From positions 203,754,192-203,818,191 of the forward strand of contig NC_134710.1 in assembly GCF_043290135.1 (NCBI RefSeq): a stretch of DNA of 64,000 nucleotides, given 5' to 3'. The notes under the pieces are model-generated. The model saw nothing but the letters and a program-made list of their open reading frames with translations, was not told where the DNA came from and did no database searches. The stretch is from Rhipicephalus microplus. Its lineage: Eukaryota; Arthropoda; Arachnida; Ixodida; Ixodidae. This document shows positions 45,185 to 56,414 of this stretch, piece after piece. A program made the translations under genes and the position numbers. The stretch's first letter is position 1, and the number at the start of each line of letters is the position of its first letter.

Positions 45185-46065
45185 CAAATTTTGGTGACTT
45201 TGGCCGTATCTTTCTACAGATCTATCTATTTAGCCGCCTACGACTTTTAGCTCTCCTGGCATTCTGAAGAATGGAATCTATACCATAATACATATGGAGT
45301 AACATCACTGCATGGCGATCATAAGCGACTAGTTATACCACGAAAACCAGGACATGTATCTCATGAATGTCAATTGAGATATACATGTCCTAGTCTTGCT
45401 GCTCTTGTGGTTGTTTCGTTCACATGAGATATTGCAAAACTCCTATGGCATGACATGACGGCTTCACAAACATAAGGGACAAGCCCTTATCTGGAAATCA
45501 TGACATGCATGTCATGTAAGTCATGACTTCACGCCACGCTCATGGTGCGCTCGCAGTCGTTTCGCTAGCTTCGATCGCCTATAACAAATTTGGTATTACG
45601 AGACGTGAATGAATTACGAAAGTCTAAGATTGATGCAGACAAGATAATCTTGATGTGCCTGTCATGTGAAACATGAATACATGCTTCGCTCATAGCGCGC
45701 TCACGGCAGCTTTGCCATCTTCACATATACGAAATTTGGAACTACGTGCAGTGAATGGTTGACGAAAGTGAATGACACGCACAAACGTGAGAATCAAATG
45801 CCTCTCATGTAAAACATGACTTCAAGCTACGCTCATAGAATGCTCGCAGCCGTTTCGCTAGCTTCACATATATCCAACTTGTTGTTACGTGATGTGAATG
45901 GAAGAAGAACACAAATACTGGGCGCAGCAATGATAATTATGGCATGGAAGTTATGTACGGCACAATATACGTCCGTTTCGTAACGTTGTGCTGATTTAAG
46001 GTGACATATCAACGTTCCTCATTGGTGCTTCGATTAGCATCGATTACCACTGTACGTGGGATCTG
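45185..46065 (+). mobile_element. Helentron/DINE-1-like element, copy C
   Basis: GCAAATTTTGGTGACTTTGG, then a degenerate TATC stretch (TCTTTCTACAGATCTATCTA), then GCCGCCTACGACTTTTAGCT and CTCCTGGC. Monomers similar to copies B and D follow from about 45440 to 45950 (GACTTCACGCCACGCTCATG; ACAAATTTGGTATTACGAGA). The 3' region CGTAACGTTGTGCTGATTTA leads to the hairpin TACCACTGTACGTGGGATC (46036-46054). Lacks the GC-rich module. The microsatellite has nearly decayed, so this is probably an older copy. Confidence 0.62.
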
Positions 46066-46502
46066 CCATTTATTATTAATAATTATGCTAATATTATCAT
46101 TGATATATAATATTAGTTACTTATATTTATTGATATTGTTTCTCTATAAATTACTCTTGCTATCATTTTAACAATAAAGGATTATTATCACGGCCACCAC
46201 TTCAATGCCGAAGAAACTGTGCTGACCTGCAATTTCTTTACACACTAGTTCACGGTATGACATCCTGCTCTTTATTTCCGAGTTTTGTAAATTTTCGCAT
46301 TTCGCGTAAATCAACTAGTGAGAATCGATCATTTCATGTACCTGATATTTTGCTTCAACACTCTACCGCTCACAGAATACAAAGCCTGAATTGTTAACTT
46401 TCATTAATGGTATTGATGTTTTTCACAATCCACTGTCATTGTTTTATTGACATAGCAATTACATAGACAGTATCGACTAGTTTCTATTATCGACAAAGTT
46501 GT

Positions 46503-46504
<2 letters not shown>
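46066..46504. other. No recognised feature
   Basis: Very AT-rich, no supported feature. Confidence 0.35.

Positions 46505-46578
<74 letters not shown>
46505..46578. repeat. (AT)n microsatellite
   Basis: About 37 uninterrupted AT units, next to the LTR remnant at 46579. Confidence 0.95.
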
Positions 46579-46580
<2 letters not shown>

Positions 46581-47895
46581 CAAACAAGAGGCAGTACTCA
46601 GGCACAGAGGCAGCACGATCGAGCGTGCCGCAGAGGCTCGAACTTGTGAACTGCGGCTGGTGCATCGCCTGACTAGCAGCAACCTTTCCGCTTCATAAAT
46701 CTCTTTTATACTTGGTGAAGCCGTGCTGGGTACTGTCCACTATACCTTCCCGCTACCATCCTGGAACTCCGTTCTCGACGGCTACCTTTTGCTATGCCGG
46801 ACGGCGATCAGCAGACGCTTTCATCCCCCCCGGTCAACTAACTGTCCAGGCAGTGTTCCTCAGCGGGAGCCTCCAATATTCAGGGGCACAGACGACAATG
46901 ACGTTGAAGGTTGGCTCTCGACTTATGAATGGGTGAGCACTTTGATTAGATGAACGGACGAGGACAAGTTGACACGCTGTAATTCTACCTCATAGGTGTA
47001 GCCAGCCTTTGGCTAAGAAACCACGAGAGAGACGTCCGAACGTGGCCGCAATTCAAAACATCGATTGTAGCAGTCTTCGATCGACCTGCTGTCTCAAAAC
47101 TTCATGCCCAGCAGCGTTTACGCACTCGCGCACAAGAAAAAGATGAAACCTTCAGCTGTTACATTGAAGACGTCGTAAATTTGAGCAGACGCGCAAACGC
47201 GGCAATGACGGAAGCTGAAAAATGTTAGCACATCATGAAGAGATTAACGATGGCGCTTTTCAATTGCTCTTGGGGAAAAGACGACCACAGTTAACGACGT
47301 AACCAGCTTGTGCCAAAGCTACAATGAATTGCCGAAGCAGAGAGCTCTGACAAGACGTCCTCCGGCACACGATTTGACATCACTGCCCAGTGTGACCAAT
47401 GGTCACCACCAAGCGTCGCTAATAGCCGAAATAAAAGCCATTTTCCGCGAAGTAGCGAGACAGTTTTATTGGCGCCCTTCACACGAAAACTTACCACAAC
47501 TCTACTGTCGTCTCTCCATGGCTTCATTCAAGAAGAGGTAACTGAGGCGCTACCAGCTGCCCGCGAGCATACTCTTGGGTTGCTCCACTCACCTATGCCA
47601 CCGGTGCAGCCGTGCCAACTTACGAGGCGCCTGCACCCTCATTCCGGCCTTGCATGACTATCCCCTACCTCCAGTCCACTGCAACACCACTAATAGCACC
47701 AACCAGTGGCGCACCCTCGACAATCGCCCAATAATTTTGTATGTCGATACCCCGGACACGTCGCAATGTACTACCGCCACTGGACGCATATCATCATTGA
47801 AAACCGCCGTGAGCCCTTCTTCCCGCTTGACTGCAACGCGCATTACGGTTCTTTCACTCCAATGCCAGCCCACTACCAGGATCACCACCGCCCTT
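46579..47895 (+). mobile_element. Ty3/gypsy relic (gypsy-3): LTR remnant, primer site and gag
   Basis: 46579-46710 resembles the end of an LTR (ends CTCTTTTATA). TTGGTGAAGCCGTGCTGGGT (46712-46731) is close to the primer site of gypsy-1 and gypsy-2. Gag follows at 46850-47230: EPPIFRGTDDNDVEGWLSTY, then TDEDKLTRC, LWLRNHERDVRTWPQF and EKDETFSCYIEDVVNLSRR, typical of tick gypsy gag. A later remnant VCRYPGHVAMYYRHW (about 47740-47785) is a zinc knuckle that has lost its last Cys. There are many stops and frame changes. No pol follows; the next sequence is the I-type LINE. Confidence 0.75.
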
Positions 47896-48329
47896 AGTCA
47901 GGACGTCTTCGCTCGCCCTCTTCATGCCACCACTTGCCTTCTACTGTGCGTCGACGGCCCAAAAGGAGCGGCAGCTTATGGAGGCTCGCGCTCAGGCCAA
48001 GAAAAATCCCACTAGCCAGGAGGCAGAGACGCATGGCTTCCTGAAGTTATCTTTCGAACAGGCTTGTGTTTCCTAGACAGCTAGGCAGGAGCTGTTGTAC
48101 TCTGCCAACACCGGTGGCAGCTCAAACTGCAACCTGCCAGCATCCACTCCCATTGACTCCTCTGCGTGTGCTCGGCGCATTTCGGCGATTGCCATGCTCA
48201 CAGCAGCAGTGAGAACAGTGCTGGAATTTCTACCACTGAACTCTCCTGCCAACTCCCTGTGCAGTGCTTTTCTTGCCACGCAACAAGCCCTAAACCAACA
48301 AGGCTATAGACTTCAGCAATCGCCCTAGG

Positions 48330-49000
48330 CCGCGCATCCTGCAGTGGAATTCTCGCTCGCTGTGACGCTGACATGCCAAACTTGCGGAGCACAAAGCTCC
48401 CCAAAAATTTGATATTCTCGCGCTGCAGGAGACACACGCGTGTCCCGAGGACCTGACTCGTCAGGGCTTCATTGGATATAGTAGACTGACAACGTGCGCG
48501 CTAAGCAACTGCTCTAATGCGCCCTGCACCGACCCCGGTGATCCCGTTGGCTCGCCCCGAACTGCCCTTTGTGTGCGTGCTGCTTTCGCGGACACGTGCA
48601 TTCCCTGTGAACGATCTTGTGATGACGCAGTGGAGTTCCTCGCAGTGACAGTGCGTGTGGGCGGTTTAAACACCTCTGTTGTGTGTATTTACGTTCGCCC
48701 AACCCTCCGCTGTGACTACGCGTTTGTCTCCCACCTCACCGCGGCACTGACAGCTGACTGAATCGTGTGTAGGGACTTTAGCGTCCATCACCAAAGCTGG
48801 GATCGTGAGACGACTGACCTTCGCGGCCGGTGCCTGTCAGACGTGATTGCCACTGCTGGTCTCTGCGCTATCCAAATTGGTGAACCAACGTTCCTGCGCC
48901 GTAACACACGCCCCTTCACGATCGATCTGACGCTGGTGTCGTAGTCTTGCTTGTACACGTGGACATGAGCCTAAAACACCACTGGATCGGACCACTACCC
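48330..49000 (+). pseudogene. LINE-D APE endonuclease
   Basis: Frames around 48339-48480 give LQWNSRSL, then a segment readable as ILALQETHACPEDL (metal-binding Glu) and GFIGYSR. Frame 48573-48761 gives AVEFLAVTVRVGGLNTSVVC and IYVRPTLRCDY. Near 48775 follows RDFSVHHQSWD (family GDFNAHHxxWG), and near 48900 an IDLTLVS-like segment (family IDLTLAS). The order is that of I-clade endonucleases. At least three frame changes; the SDH box is not intact. Confidence 0.7.
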
Positions 49001-49639
49001 ATCGTCCTTTCGCCTGCCACCCGAGTCGCGGGGCGAGGCGCGTGTACAGTGTCGTAGGGTGGCGTGTTTTTCAGGAACTGTGCGCGAAACCATCACTTGC
49101 CATTGATTTTTTCATTCACATAACTAAATGTGCGCGCGCTCAGCTACAATGCGCAGTGTTGTGACTGCCGGCTCCCCATGTCTCCCCATGTCCTGACGTC
49201 ATACTCCTGAACCTGCGCATCGCGTCGTGCACAGCGCATCGCGATCCGCATGGACTGTGCAGAACACTGCACAGGGCGTATTCGCATAGACGGGCTCTGC
49301 AGACGACAGGCAGGTTGACTCAGGCGCAACAGCTGGTCCGGCGTCTGCTCGTCCCTCAGTGATACTTGTCACTGCAACCGCGCCTGGCCTATTATGAGAG
49401 GACTTCTCAACCCAAGGGCCCCTCGCCATTCTGTGTTCGCGATTGTGGTGCCGCATGGCATCACACAGCTGGAACTTTCAGACCTACTAGCAGACGCTTT
49501 CGCCCCAGCCCACCCTGCTCCTCCTAGTGGGAGTGCCGGCACTGTGGGAGGTCCCCGTATGGTCCTACCACCTTCTGCACCGACTAATGCGGCCGTCTCT
49601 CAGCACCTAGCGTGCATGTGTGGCCCCGTGTTCACTGAG

Positions 49640-50620
49640 CACAAACTCGCTCGCGTCCTCGACCCCAGACATCGCCGCAGCACAGCGGGACCGAATGGCA
49701 TAACACACAACATGCTGCGGAACCTCACCGACGGCCAGCGCCTTTTCTTGCTCACCGCCTACAATGAGGTTTTCCGCAACGGCTCCCTCCAGGATACCTG
49801 GCGCATAGCGATGGTCGTGCCTGTCTTGAAGGCCGAGAAACCTCCACGCAGCCTCACCTCATACCGGTGGATATCCCTGACATCCGTACTGGGAAAAACC
49901 ATGAAGGCAATGGCGCTTCATCTCCTCCAGTGGATAACCACTATGAGCGGCAACTTTTCGCCACAAAAGTGCGGCTTTCGCGCTCTTCGCCCCACGGCTT
50001 ACGTAATTGCTGTGGTTGTTGGCACCCTGGAGCAAGTGCTACACAACCGGGAGACCGCCCTGCTACTTTTGCTTGACCACCCCGCTATTCTGAACAAACC
50101 ACCACGCTACGATCTTTCAGGTAGTCTGTGCGCTTGGTGTGCAGGGCAAACTTCTGTGCTATATCGAAGCCTTCCTCACCAACCGCTCACTGACTGTACG
50201 TGTGGAGAAGGTGAACAGTACGACCCGCCCTTTCACCACCACATTCATTGCCACAAGGAAGCGTGCTGTGCCCGTTTCTCTTTAACTTGGATATGGAGCG
50301 ACTCACCGAGTGCCTTCCCCAACACGACGCATTCAGTGTTCGCGTGGTCATCTACGAAGACGGCATCGCTCTGTATGTCCGGGGTCCCACCCATTGCCTA
50401 GCCAGAGTGCGTAAGTGCCTCCAGAACGCCCTACAGGCCGTTGTAGACTTCCTGGACAGCATAGGACTACACATCTCGGTCACCAATACAGAGGCACTCT
50501 TCGCCCCGCGTGCCAGTGAACAGCGCACCACGCGTCCTGTCACACTACATGGTGTCCAGATTCTATGGAAAACTCCCGTACACTACCTCGGTCTCACTAT
50601 AGACCACCGAGTTTAGTGGA
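49640..50620 (+). pseudogene. LINE-D reverse transcriptase, catalytic site lost
   Basis: Frame 49394-50401 gives RRSTAGPNGITHNMLRNL, WRIAMVVPVLKAEKPPRSLT and RWISLTSVLGKTMKAMAL, the RT start. Motif A is unrecognisable (LLLLLDHPAILNKPP). Frame 50248-50616 gives MPQGSVLCPFLFNLDMERL (motif B) and VVIYEDGIALYVRG, where YADD has become YEDG, and then HYLGLTIDHRV. Loss of motif A and of the second catalytic Asp shows it is inactive. Confidence 0.78.
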
Positions 50621-51275
50621 CCTTAGCAGTGAGACGTGTGCGTCGTGAAACACGCCATGTTGAGGATGCCGTATAGCGGATCCTCGGTCGACGAACCGGA
50701 TGCCCCGCCACCTTCGCGTGCATCTAAGAAGCCATGGCGATGACCAAGGTGCACTACGCATTACCCCTGTGCAGCCTTTGCCACATACAGTAGCATGCCA
50801 TCGATGCTGACCATCGCCGAGTACTCCGCAAGTGTCATGGACTGCCGCGTGGCTCAAGAGTCGCTGCCACAATAGCGGACACAGGTACCTGGCCAGCGCC
50901 ACTCACGGGCGAAATGCGCGTGGTCTTCCACCTCGAGCACTTGGATTGTGCACCAGATGGGGCTACCAACCTGTCCCAACAGCATGCACTGCCTGACTCA
51001 CATGTCTGATCTCTATTCGACACGTTCGACTCCATCGTTGTGGACAGTGCACCCGAGATTCCCCCATGGCTGCCACCTCACAAAGGAGTGCCGCTCCCCA
51101 TTGGTTTCGAGCTCCCAGGAGTACGCTCAAAACGCTATACCCCAGCTTGTGCCATCGAAAGGAAGCCGCTGCTAAAATGCACCAGCATCTTGCCGATAGG
51201 ACACAGTTTTTCACTGACGCCTCCGTCCTTTAAAATCACTCTGCGACCGCTGCCTGCACAGCACCACAGCTGGCA

Positions 51276-51600
51276 TTGAAGTGCCAATGCCAGCTCGTCT
51301 ACTACACGTCATCCACCACGGCTGAGGTGGTAGGCATCCACCTTGCTGCAGACCTCATCAGCGAATATCAGCAAGTCTCGCGCGTGGCTATCTTCAAGGA
51401 CTCGAGATCTGCTCACCGCCAGCTCCCCAAGGAAGGCTGCGCACCCACACTCGCACAGCGTGTCGCGTGGTTGCTGCACAGCCTACGCGATCAAGGCTGT
51501 GACGTGGTCCTTCATAGGATTCCGTCACACGTTGGCATAGCAGGGAACGATGCTTCCGATGAGCTGGCAAAGACAGCGCACGACCCCTCGCCCCGCCACG
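51276..51600 (+). pseudogene. LINE-D RNase H domain
   Basis: TTAEVVGIHLAADLI (Glu of the active site), VAIFKDSRSAHRQL (Asp) and LHRIPSHVGIAGNDASDELA (His and Asp region) are RNase H motifs after RT, as in I-clade LINEs. The N-terminal Asp strand before 51270 (family YTDGS) is not clear. The frame runs into the SINE at 51591. Confidence 0.8.
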
Positions 51601-51831
51601 GTGGTCTAGTGGCTAAGGTACTCTGCTGCTGACCCGCAGGTCGCGGGATGACATCCCGGCTGTGGCGGCTGCATTTCCGATGGAGGCGAAAATGTTGTAG
51701 GCCCGTGTACTCAGATTTGGGTGCACGTTAAAAGAACCCCAGGTGGTCGAAATTTCCGGAGCCCTCCACTACGGCGTCTCTCATAATCAAATGGTGGTTT
51801 TGGGACGTTAAACCCCACAAATCAATCAATC
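51591..51831 (+). mobile_element. tRNA-derived SINE (Ruka-like) with 16-bp duplication
   Basis: A full-length copy, from CCCCGCCACGGTGGTCTAGT to CAAATCAATCAATC. The target duplication is AGCGCACGACCCCTCG (51575-51590) and AGCGCATGACCCCTCG (51832-51847), one mismatch. The B box is altered (GGGATGACATCCC). Confidence 0.95.
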
Positions 51832-52084
51832 AGCGCATGACCCCTCGGTTTCACTGTCAATGAGCGCGGACTCCGCAAACTCAGCGCGCTGAAACCTGTG
51901 GCATGAGCTCGTTGAAAGTCATCCCGACTCACGTACGGTCGCCGGTAGAGTTACTGTATATGCTACCGTAGCAATAAAACTACCCCTCTAGAATGTAGGA
52001 GTCTAGCGGCTCAGCAGCTCCGTGTACTTATTCAGTGTACGCTCCTTCATAACGCGTCGCTGACGCTGGCCCATAGCTAAAGGG

Positions 52085-52535
52085 AAGGATGGGGGCTCTT
52101 TCCCAAAACTTTGGGTACGTGTATTTTACTGAAAATGACTCATACGAGTGAGTGTTTTTCATGGTCTTCAGCAAGCCAGCCTCCTACCCCCGCGTAAAAA
52201 AATTACTCCATAAGGGCCGGCGCTGGCGCAATGACTCTCGCTTACAAGAAAAAAAAAGCTAAAATGAAATACAGGAAACACTACCGCAACACCGGCAAAA
52301 TATCCAAACTGTGTGAGCTGAACGGCCTTGCGCTTCGCCGGACAGGTGGCTTGACAGTGAAGTGGCAGCACTGGTGGCGGGCCGTCGGCAGCACCCACGC
52401 GGCGGTGATGTTCGCTTTCCCTTGAACGAAAGCTTATTGCGCACGTGAGCGCGCACAGCGAATGGGGGCTCGAGCGGCGAAATTTGTCAGAGGTGGAACT
52501 CTGCTACCTAGAGGTAGCATATATAGTAACGCTAG
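52085..52535. other. Unassigned sequence at the LINE-D break
   Basis: Not recognised. It includes a moderately GC-rich stretch (52300-52480) and precedes the 3' tail of LINE-C copy 1. It may be target or non-coding LINE-D sequence. Confidence 0.3.
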
Positions 52536-52761
52536 CCGGATGGATGGATGGATGGATATGGCTGTACCCTTTAGATCGGGCGGTGGCTAGCGTCACCAAG
52601 CCGTAATACTTAATGAACCCAAACCTACATTTATTTTTTTTTTCGTAACAAGTGAGTTTGAGCATTCGTACTTGGCTGTGAAGAGTTTAATTTTCACTCG
52701 TGCCTTGACTTTAGCCACCAATCAGATAACCTCTTTCTAGTTAGGTCTACTTGCTTAAAGT

Positions 52762-54690
52762 CTATTTTGCCCTCCCGGTCCCTAAACCCGAGTGCTTTGA
52801 AAACTCTGCGCCATCATCCTGAACTATAGGGTGAAGCCCTTTACAGAACATTATCAAGTGTTCGGCAGTTTCTTCTTCCTCTCCACACGCACTGCATACT
52901 GTGTCTACCCCTTCGTATTTGGCCCGATATGTCTTGGTTCGCAGTACTCCCGTCCTTGCCTCAAACAGTAGAGAACTACCCCGAGTATTATCATAGATCT
53001 TTTGCTTGGCAATTTCCTGCTTAAATGTTCGATAGATATCTAGTGAGGACTTCTTAATCATGCCCATTTTCCACATGTCAGTCTCTGTTTCCTTCACTTT
53101 CTTCTTAACCGATAGTTCTTTTTGGTTTGGCCACCTGCTGTTTTTTAAGTATTTAGAAGTCAACTTCCTGGTTCGCTTCCTCCATTTTTTATCGACATTC
53201 TTCATGTACAAGTAGCTGAATATATTCCTAACCCAACGCTCTTCTCCTATTTCTCTCAATCGCTTCTCAAATTTTATCTTGCTGCTAGCTTCCCTGTCCT
53301 CAAATGATGTCCATCCCATATCACCTTGTACTCCCTGATTTGGTGTATTCCCGTGAGCTCCTAAAGCAAGCCTACCTAATCCACGTTGCTCAATTTCTAA
53401 TCTTGCTTGAACTTCTGATCTCATGCACAAGACCGCATTGCCGAACGTCAGCCCAGGAACCATGACCCCTTTCAATATTCCTCTCACAACATCTTACCTA
53501 TTGTAATTCCACAGTGCCTATTTTTCATCACTGCTGCATTCCTGTTACCTTTAGTCGTCACGTATATTTCGTGTTCCCTCAGGTACTCGATCCCATTGCG
53601 TATTCATACGCCCAGATATTTGTATTTATCATTTATCTCTAGCGTGACCTTTTGTATCCTAAGCTCACTACCTTCGTTGTCATTGAAAATCATGACTGCT
53701 GATTTTTCCTTACTGAATCTAAAATCTAACCTATCTCCGTCATTACCGCAGATGTCCATCAATCTCTGCAAATCTTCCTTGTTGTTGGCCATTAGCACTA
53801 TATCATCTGCGTACATTAATGCTGGTAGTGCCTGATCAATAAGTTTTCCTTGTTTGACTAAAGAGAGGTTGAAGCCCAGTCCACTTCCCTCTAATTTTGC
53901 CTCTAATTCTTGTAGGTACATCATGAATAATAAGGGTGACAGGGGGCACCCCTGCCTAAGCCCCAGTTTTACCTCTGCAGGCTTGGATACCTGTTTTTCC
54001 CACTTTTTAACTACCTTGTTACCTTTATGGATACCCTTTAAAAGATTAGTGACTACATGTTCCACGCCTAGTGTGTCCAGTATTCCCCACAATTCGTCTT
54101 GAACCACGCTATCGTACGCTCCCTTGATATCCAAAAATGCTAGCTACAGGGACCTGTGTTCCTTTTCTGCTATTTCGATGCACTGCGTCAGTGAGAACAG
54201 ATTGTCTTCCAACCTCCTGTGTTTCCGAAACCCATTCTGCAGTTCTCTCAGCACCCCCTCATCTTCTATCCATGCCTGCAGTCTTTCCTTTATAATCTGC
54301 ATCGCAAGCCTATAGACCACTGATGTCACTGTTATAGGACGGTAGTTGTTTATGTCAGCTTTGTCCCCCTTTCCTTTATAGATCATGCTCATCCTGCTAA
54401 GTTTCCTTCCATCGGGAACTTCACCATCGATTATCATTTTGCTCACTGTCTCTCTCAAAGCCTGCTTAGACTTCGGACCTAATGTCATTATCAGCCTAAT
54501 TGGAATGCCATCTGGGCCTGTTGATGTACTACTAAGAACCCTATTCTCAGCCCTTTCCCACTCTCGTTGTGAAAATAAAGCCATTGCACCACTTGATTCG
54601 TCCTTGTCTATTGTGGTGCATAACATACTTCTTTGCTGAAATTTTTCTGTCACCCTTGTTCTTATATATTCGATAGCTTCGTCCCCTTCT
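52762..54690 (-). pseudogene. LINE-C ORF2 reverse transcriptase and C-terminal zinc region
   Basis: Frame 54653-54144: STSTGPDGIPIRLI and NNYRPITVTSVVYRLAMQII. A TAG near 54148 precedes frame 54134-53604: LAFLDIKGAYDSV (motif A), KLGLRQGCPLSPLLFMMYL (motif B) and LMYADDIVLMA (motif C, residues 107-117), all intact. A disrupted stretch follows at 53604-53490, then frame 53487-52762 with RWVRNIFSYLYMKNVDKKWR and CSACGEEEETAEHLIMFC, a C-x2-C-x8-H-x4-C zinc motif. The end is frameshifted compared with copy 2. Only a few lesions separate it from an intact ORF2. Confidence 0.87.
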
Positions 54691-56109
54691 AGCCTGGCAC
54701 CTTGGGCTGTAGTTATAAAACTGCTCTAGGCTCGTCTTATTTCTTATGGAGTTTAGATGGTTCCAAAATTTCGCGGCTGCCTTTTTATCTTCTTTATTTA
54801 CTTCTGCCAGCCACTGAGCTCCCTTTCTTCTAATATTTTCATTGATCAGAAAGAATGCAGCCCTTCTACAGCTTAGAAAGTTTTCCCATTTTTTTTCAAC
54901 ATCATCTGGCGGTTCACCCCACTGCTTAGCATGTCTGTGTTCGCTAGAGGCTTCCTGACGTTTTTCTATGGCTCTCCTAACTTCCTCATCCCACCAAATT
55001 TTGGGTTTGTGTCTTCTTTTCCGGGGTGACTTGTTTCGCGTCATAGCAAGCTCTAGCTCAAAGAGTCTAATTAGATTCGTGTATGTCCACACTGTCTTAT
55101 TATCTTCCGTGATTACTTCCTCAATTTGTTTAGTAGCTATTTCAATTTGCCTTTCTGAATAAAAATTTTCCTGTAGTTGCTCATCTTGTCTCCTTCCCAC
55201 TTTCACTGCTCTTCCAAAACTTAGCTTGATACGCTTGTGATCACTACCCAGACTTCTGGAGCCACCTTTATCTATGTGCTTTCCCCTGAGCTTATCATAC
55301 ATCCTATGTGACATCAGTGCATAATCTATCGTCGAATGCAGCCTTCCTACCTCCCATGTTATTTGCCCTTCACACTTCTCGGTACTGTTGCAAATGATCA
55401 AATCAAGCCTTTCACACATATTCATGATCATTTTGCCTGTCGGGTCGGTATACCCATCTATATCTTTTATGTGCGCGTTCATGTCTCCTAGTATAATTAT
55501 CTCGCACTCTCTTCCTAACTCCTCAATGTCCTTTGATATACACTCTACCATTGCCTGGTTTTCCTCTCTGGCCTTTGCTCCCGTCCACAAGTACACGAAA
55601 CCAAGGAGTGTCATTTGACCTGCCACTTTTCCTTTTAGCCATAAATGTTCCTTGAACTCCTGCTTGACCCTTTGCCAGTCTGTACATTTATGAATGAATG
55701 CCCCAATACCACCCCCCTTTCTGCTGCCTTCTTTTCTATTACAATATTCCCACTTGTAGTCCGGTTTGTTTGGAGGTTGTTCCATGTCCCTGAGATGTGT
55801 TTCTACAAAACCGTATACCATCGGCCTCTCTTCCCTTAGCGGTTCTTCTATCTCTTCCCACTTCAGCCTGTTCCTACCACCCTGCATGTTAATATGCCCT
55901 ATGTCTGAATGGGCTCGGCGCTCGTGGCTTAGTCTGTTTAGGCCCCGTACTCTACCTATCTTAGACATTGGTGGCACTTTGGAAACGCATCTATCCATAA
56001 CACCTGTCGAAGAGTCTCCCTTCTTGTTTTTCTTGTTACTAGCTATCCTGCACCCCGAAGAGCTCGCTTGCCCCCCAAAAAAGCTACTGCGCGTCCTGCA
56101 GGTCGCCAA
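54660..56109 (-). pseudogene. LINE-C ORF2 endonuclease and linker
   Basis: An open frame of 520 codons starts at Met 56109. APE motifs: GHINMQGGRNRLKWEE (N-terminal Asn), MVYGFVETHLRD (Glu), RKGGGIGAFI, EIIILGDMNAHIKD (metal-binding DMN), HSTIDYALMS and SRSLGSDHKRIKL (catalytic Asp-His). All key residues appear present. A basic linker follows (KSPRKRRHKPKIWWDEEVRR). The frame loses homology near 54690, where one base shift leads to the RT frame. Nicks target DNA for reverse transcription in the intact element. Confidence 0.85.
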
Positions 56110-56412
56110 CCCACGTCATGACCTAGCCGCCTATTGAAGTGAATTCTGTCTAAGTGAAAACCACCCCACCTATGCACCTCTCTGTTTATTTCCACCACCT
56201 CAAAGCCTTTCTCTCGACTCATCCGCCATATCTCTTGGTTTGTGTTGACAACCGCTCTTTGCAGGTTGCTATCACGCACCGGTACCTCCGGTATCGTGCA
56301 TATCACTACCTGTACCTTAGCCGCCGGCTCTTCACCGCACCCTCTACCGGAGGGCACACTAACCAGAAAGGAGCGCTCCTCCCTTCTCTCACTCCGGACC
56401 GGTTGCAGATGG
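56043..56412 (-). pseudogene. LINE-C ORF1 C-terminus, SGNH-hydrolase-like
   Basis: The minus-strand frame reads VQVVICTIPEVPVRDSNLQ, then NTNQEIWRMSREKGFEVVEI, then GFHLDRIHFNRRLGHDVGW. The order of a hydrophobic strand ending in P, an N-x-x-I helix, a VVEIN strand and a final D-x-x-H-x-N block is that of the C-terminal half of SGNH/GDSL esterase-like domains, known in ORF1 of some CR1/L2 LINEs. The Asp and His of the D-R-I-H block would be catalytic residues. The N-terminal half (GDS block) is missing because the copy is truncated at 56414. The frame overlaps ORF2 by 67 bases. Assignment by motif only. Confidence 0.5.
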
Positions 56413-56414
56413 AG

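Larger units (their letters stand above)
47896..52080 (+). mobile_element. I-type LINE (LINE-D), plus strand; C-terminus displaced to 58185
   Basis: ORF1 remains are likely at 47900-48330. ORF2 starts near 48335 with a segment readable as LQWNSRSL, typical of I-clade ORF2, and has endonuclease (48430-49000), RT (49640-50620) and RNase H (51280-51600). Homology stops near 52080, before the C-terminal zinc motif. That motif appears at 58185-58390 in the same orientation, so the LINE was split by what lies between. A SINE with a 16-bp duplication sits in the RNase H end. Confidence 0.75.
52536..56414 (-). mobile_element. LINE-C copy 1, minus strand, near full-length ORF2
   Basis: The 3' end on the minus strand is a TCCA-type tail (plus strand GGATGGATGGATGGATGG at 52539). 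Upstream come a C-terminal zinc region (53487-52762), RT (54653-53604), endonuclease (56109-54700) and the C-terminus of ORF1 (56412-56043). It stops at 56414, where copy 2 of the same family starts in the opposite direction. An APE-type LINE; clade not assigned. Confidence 0.85.
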
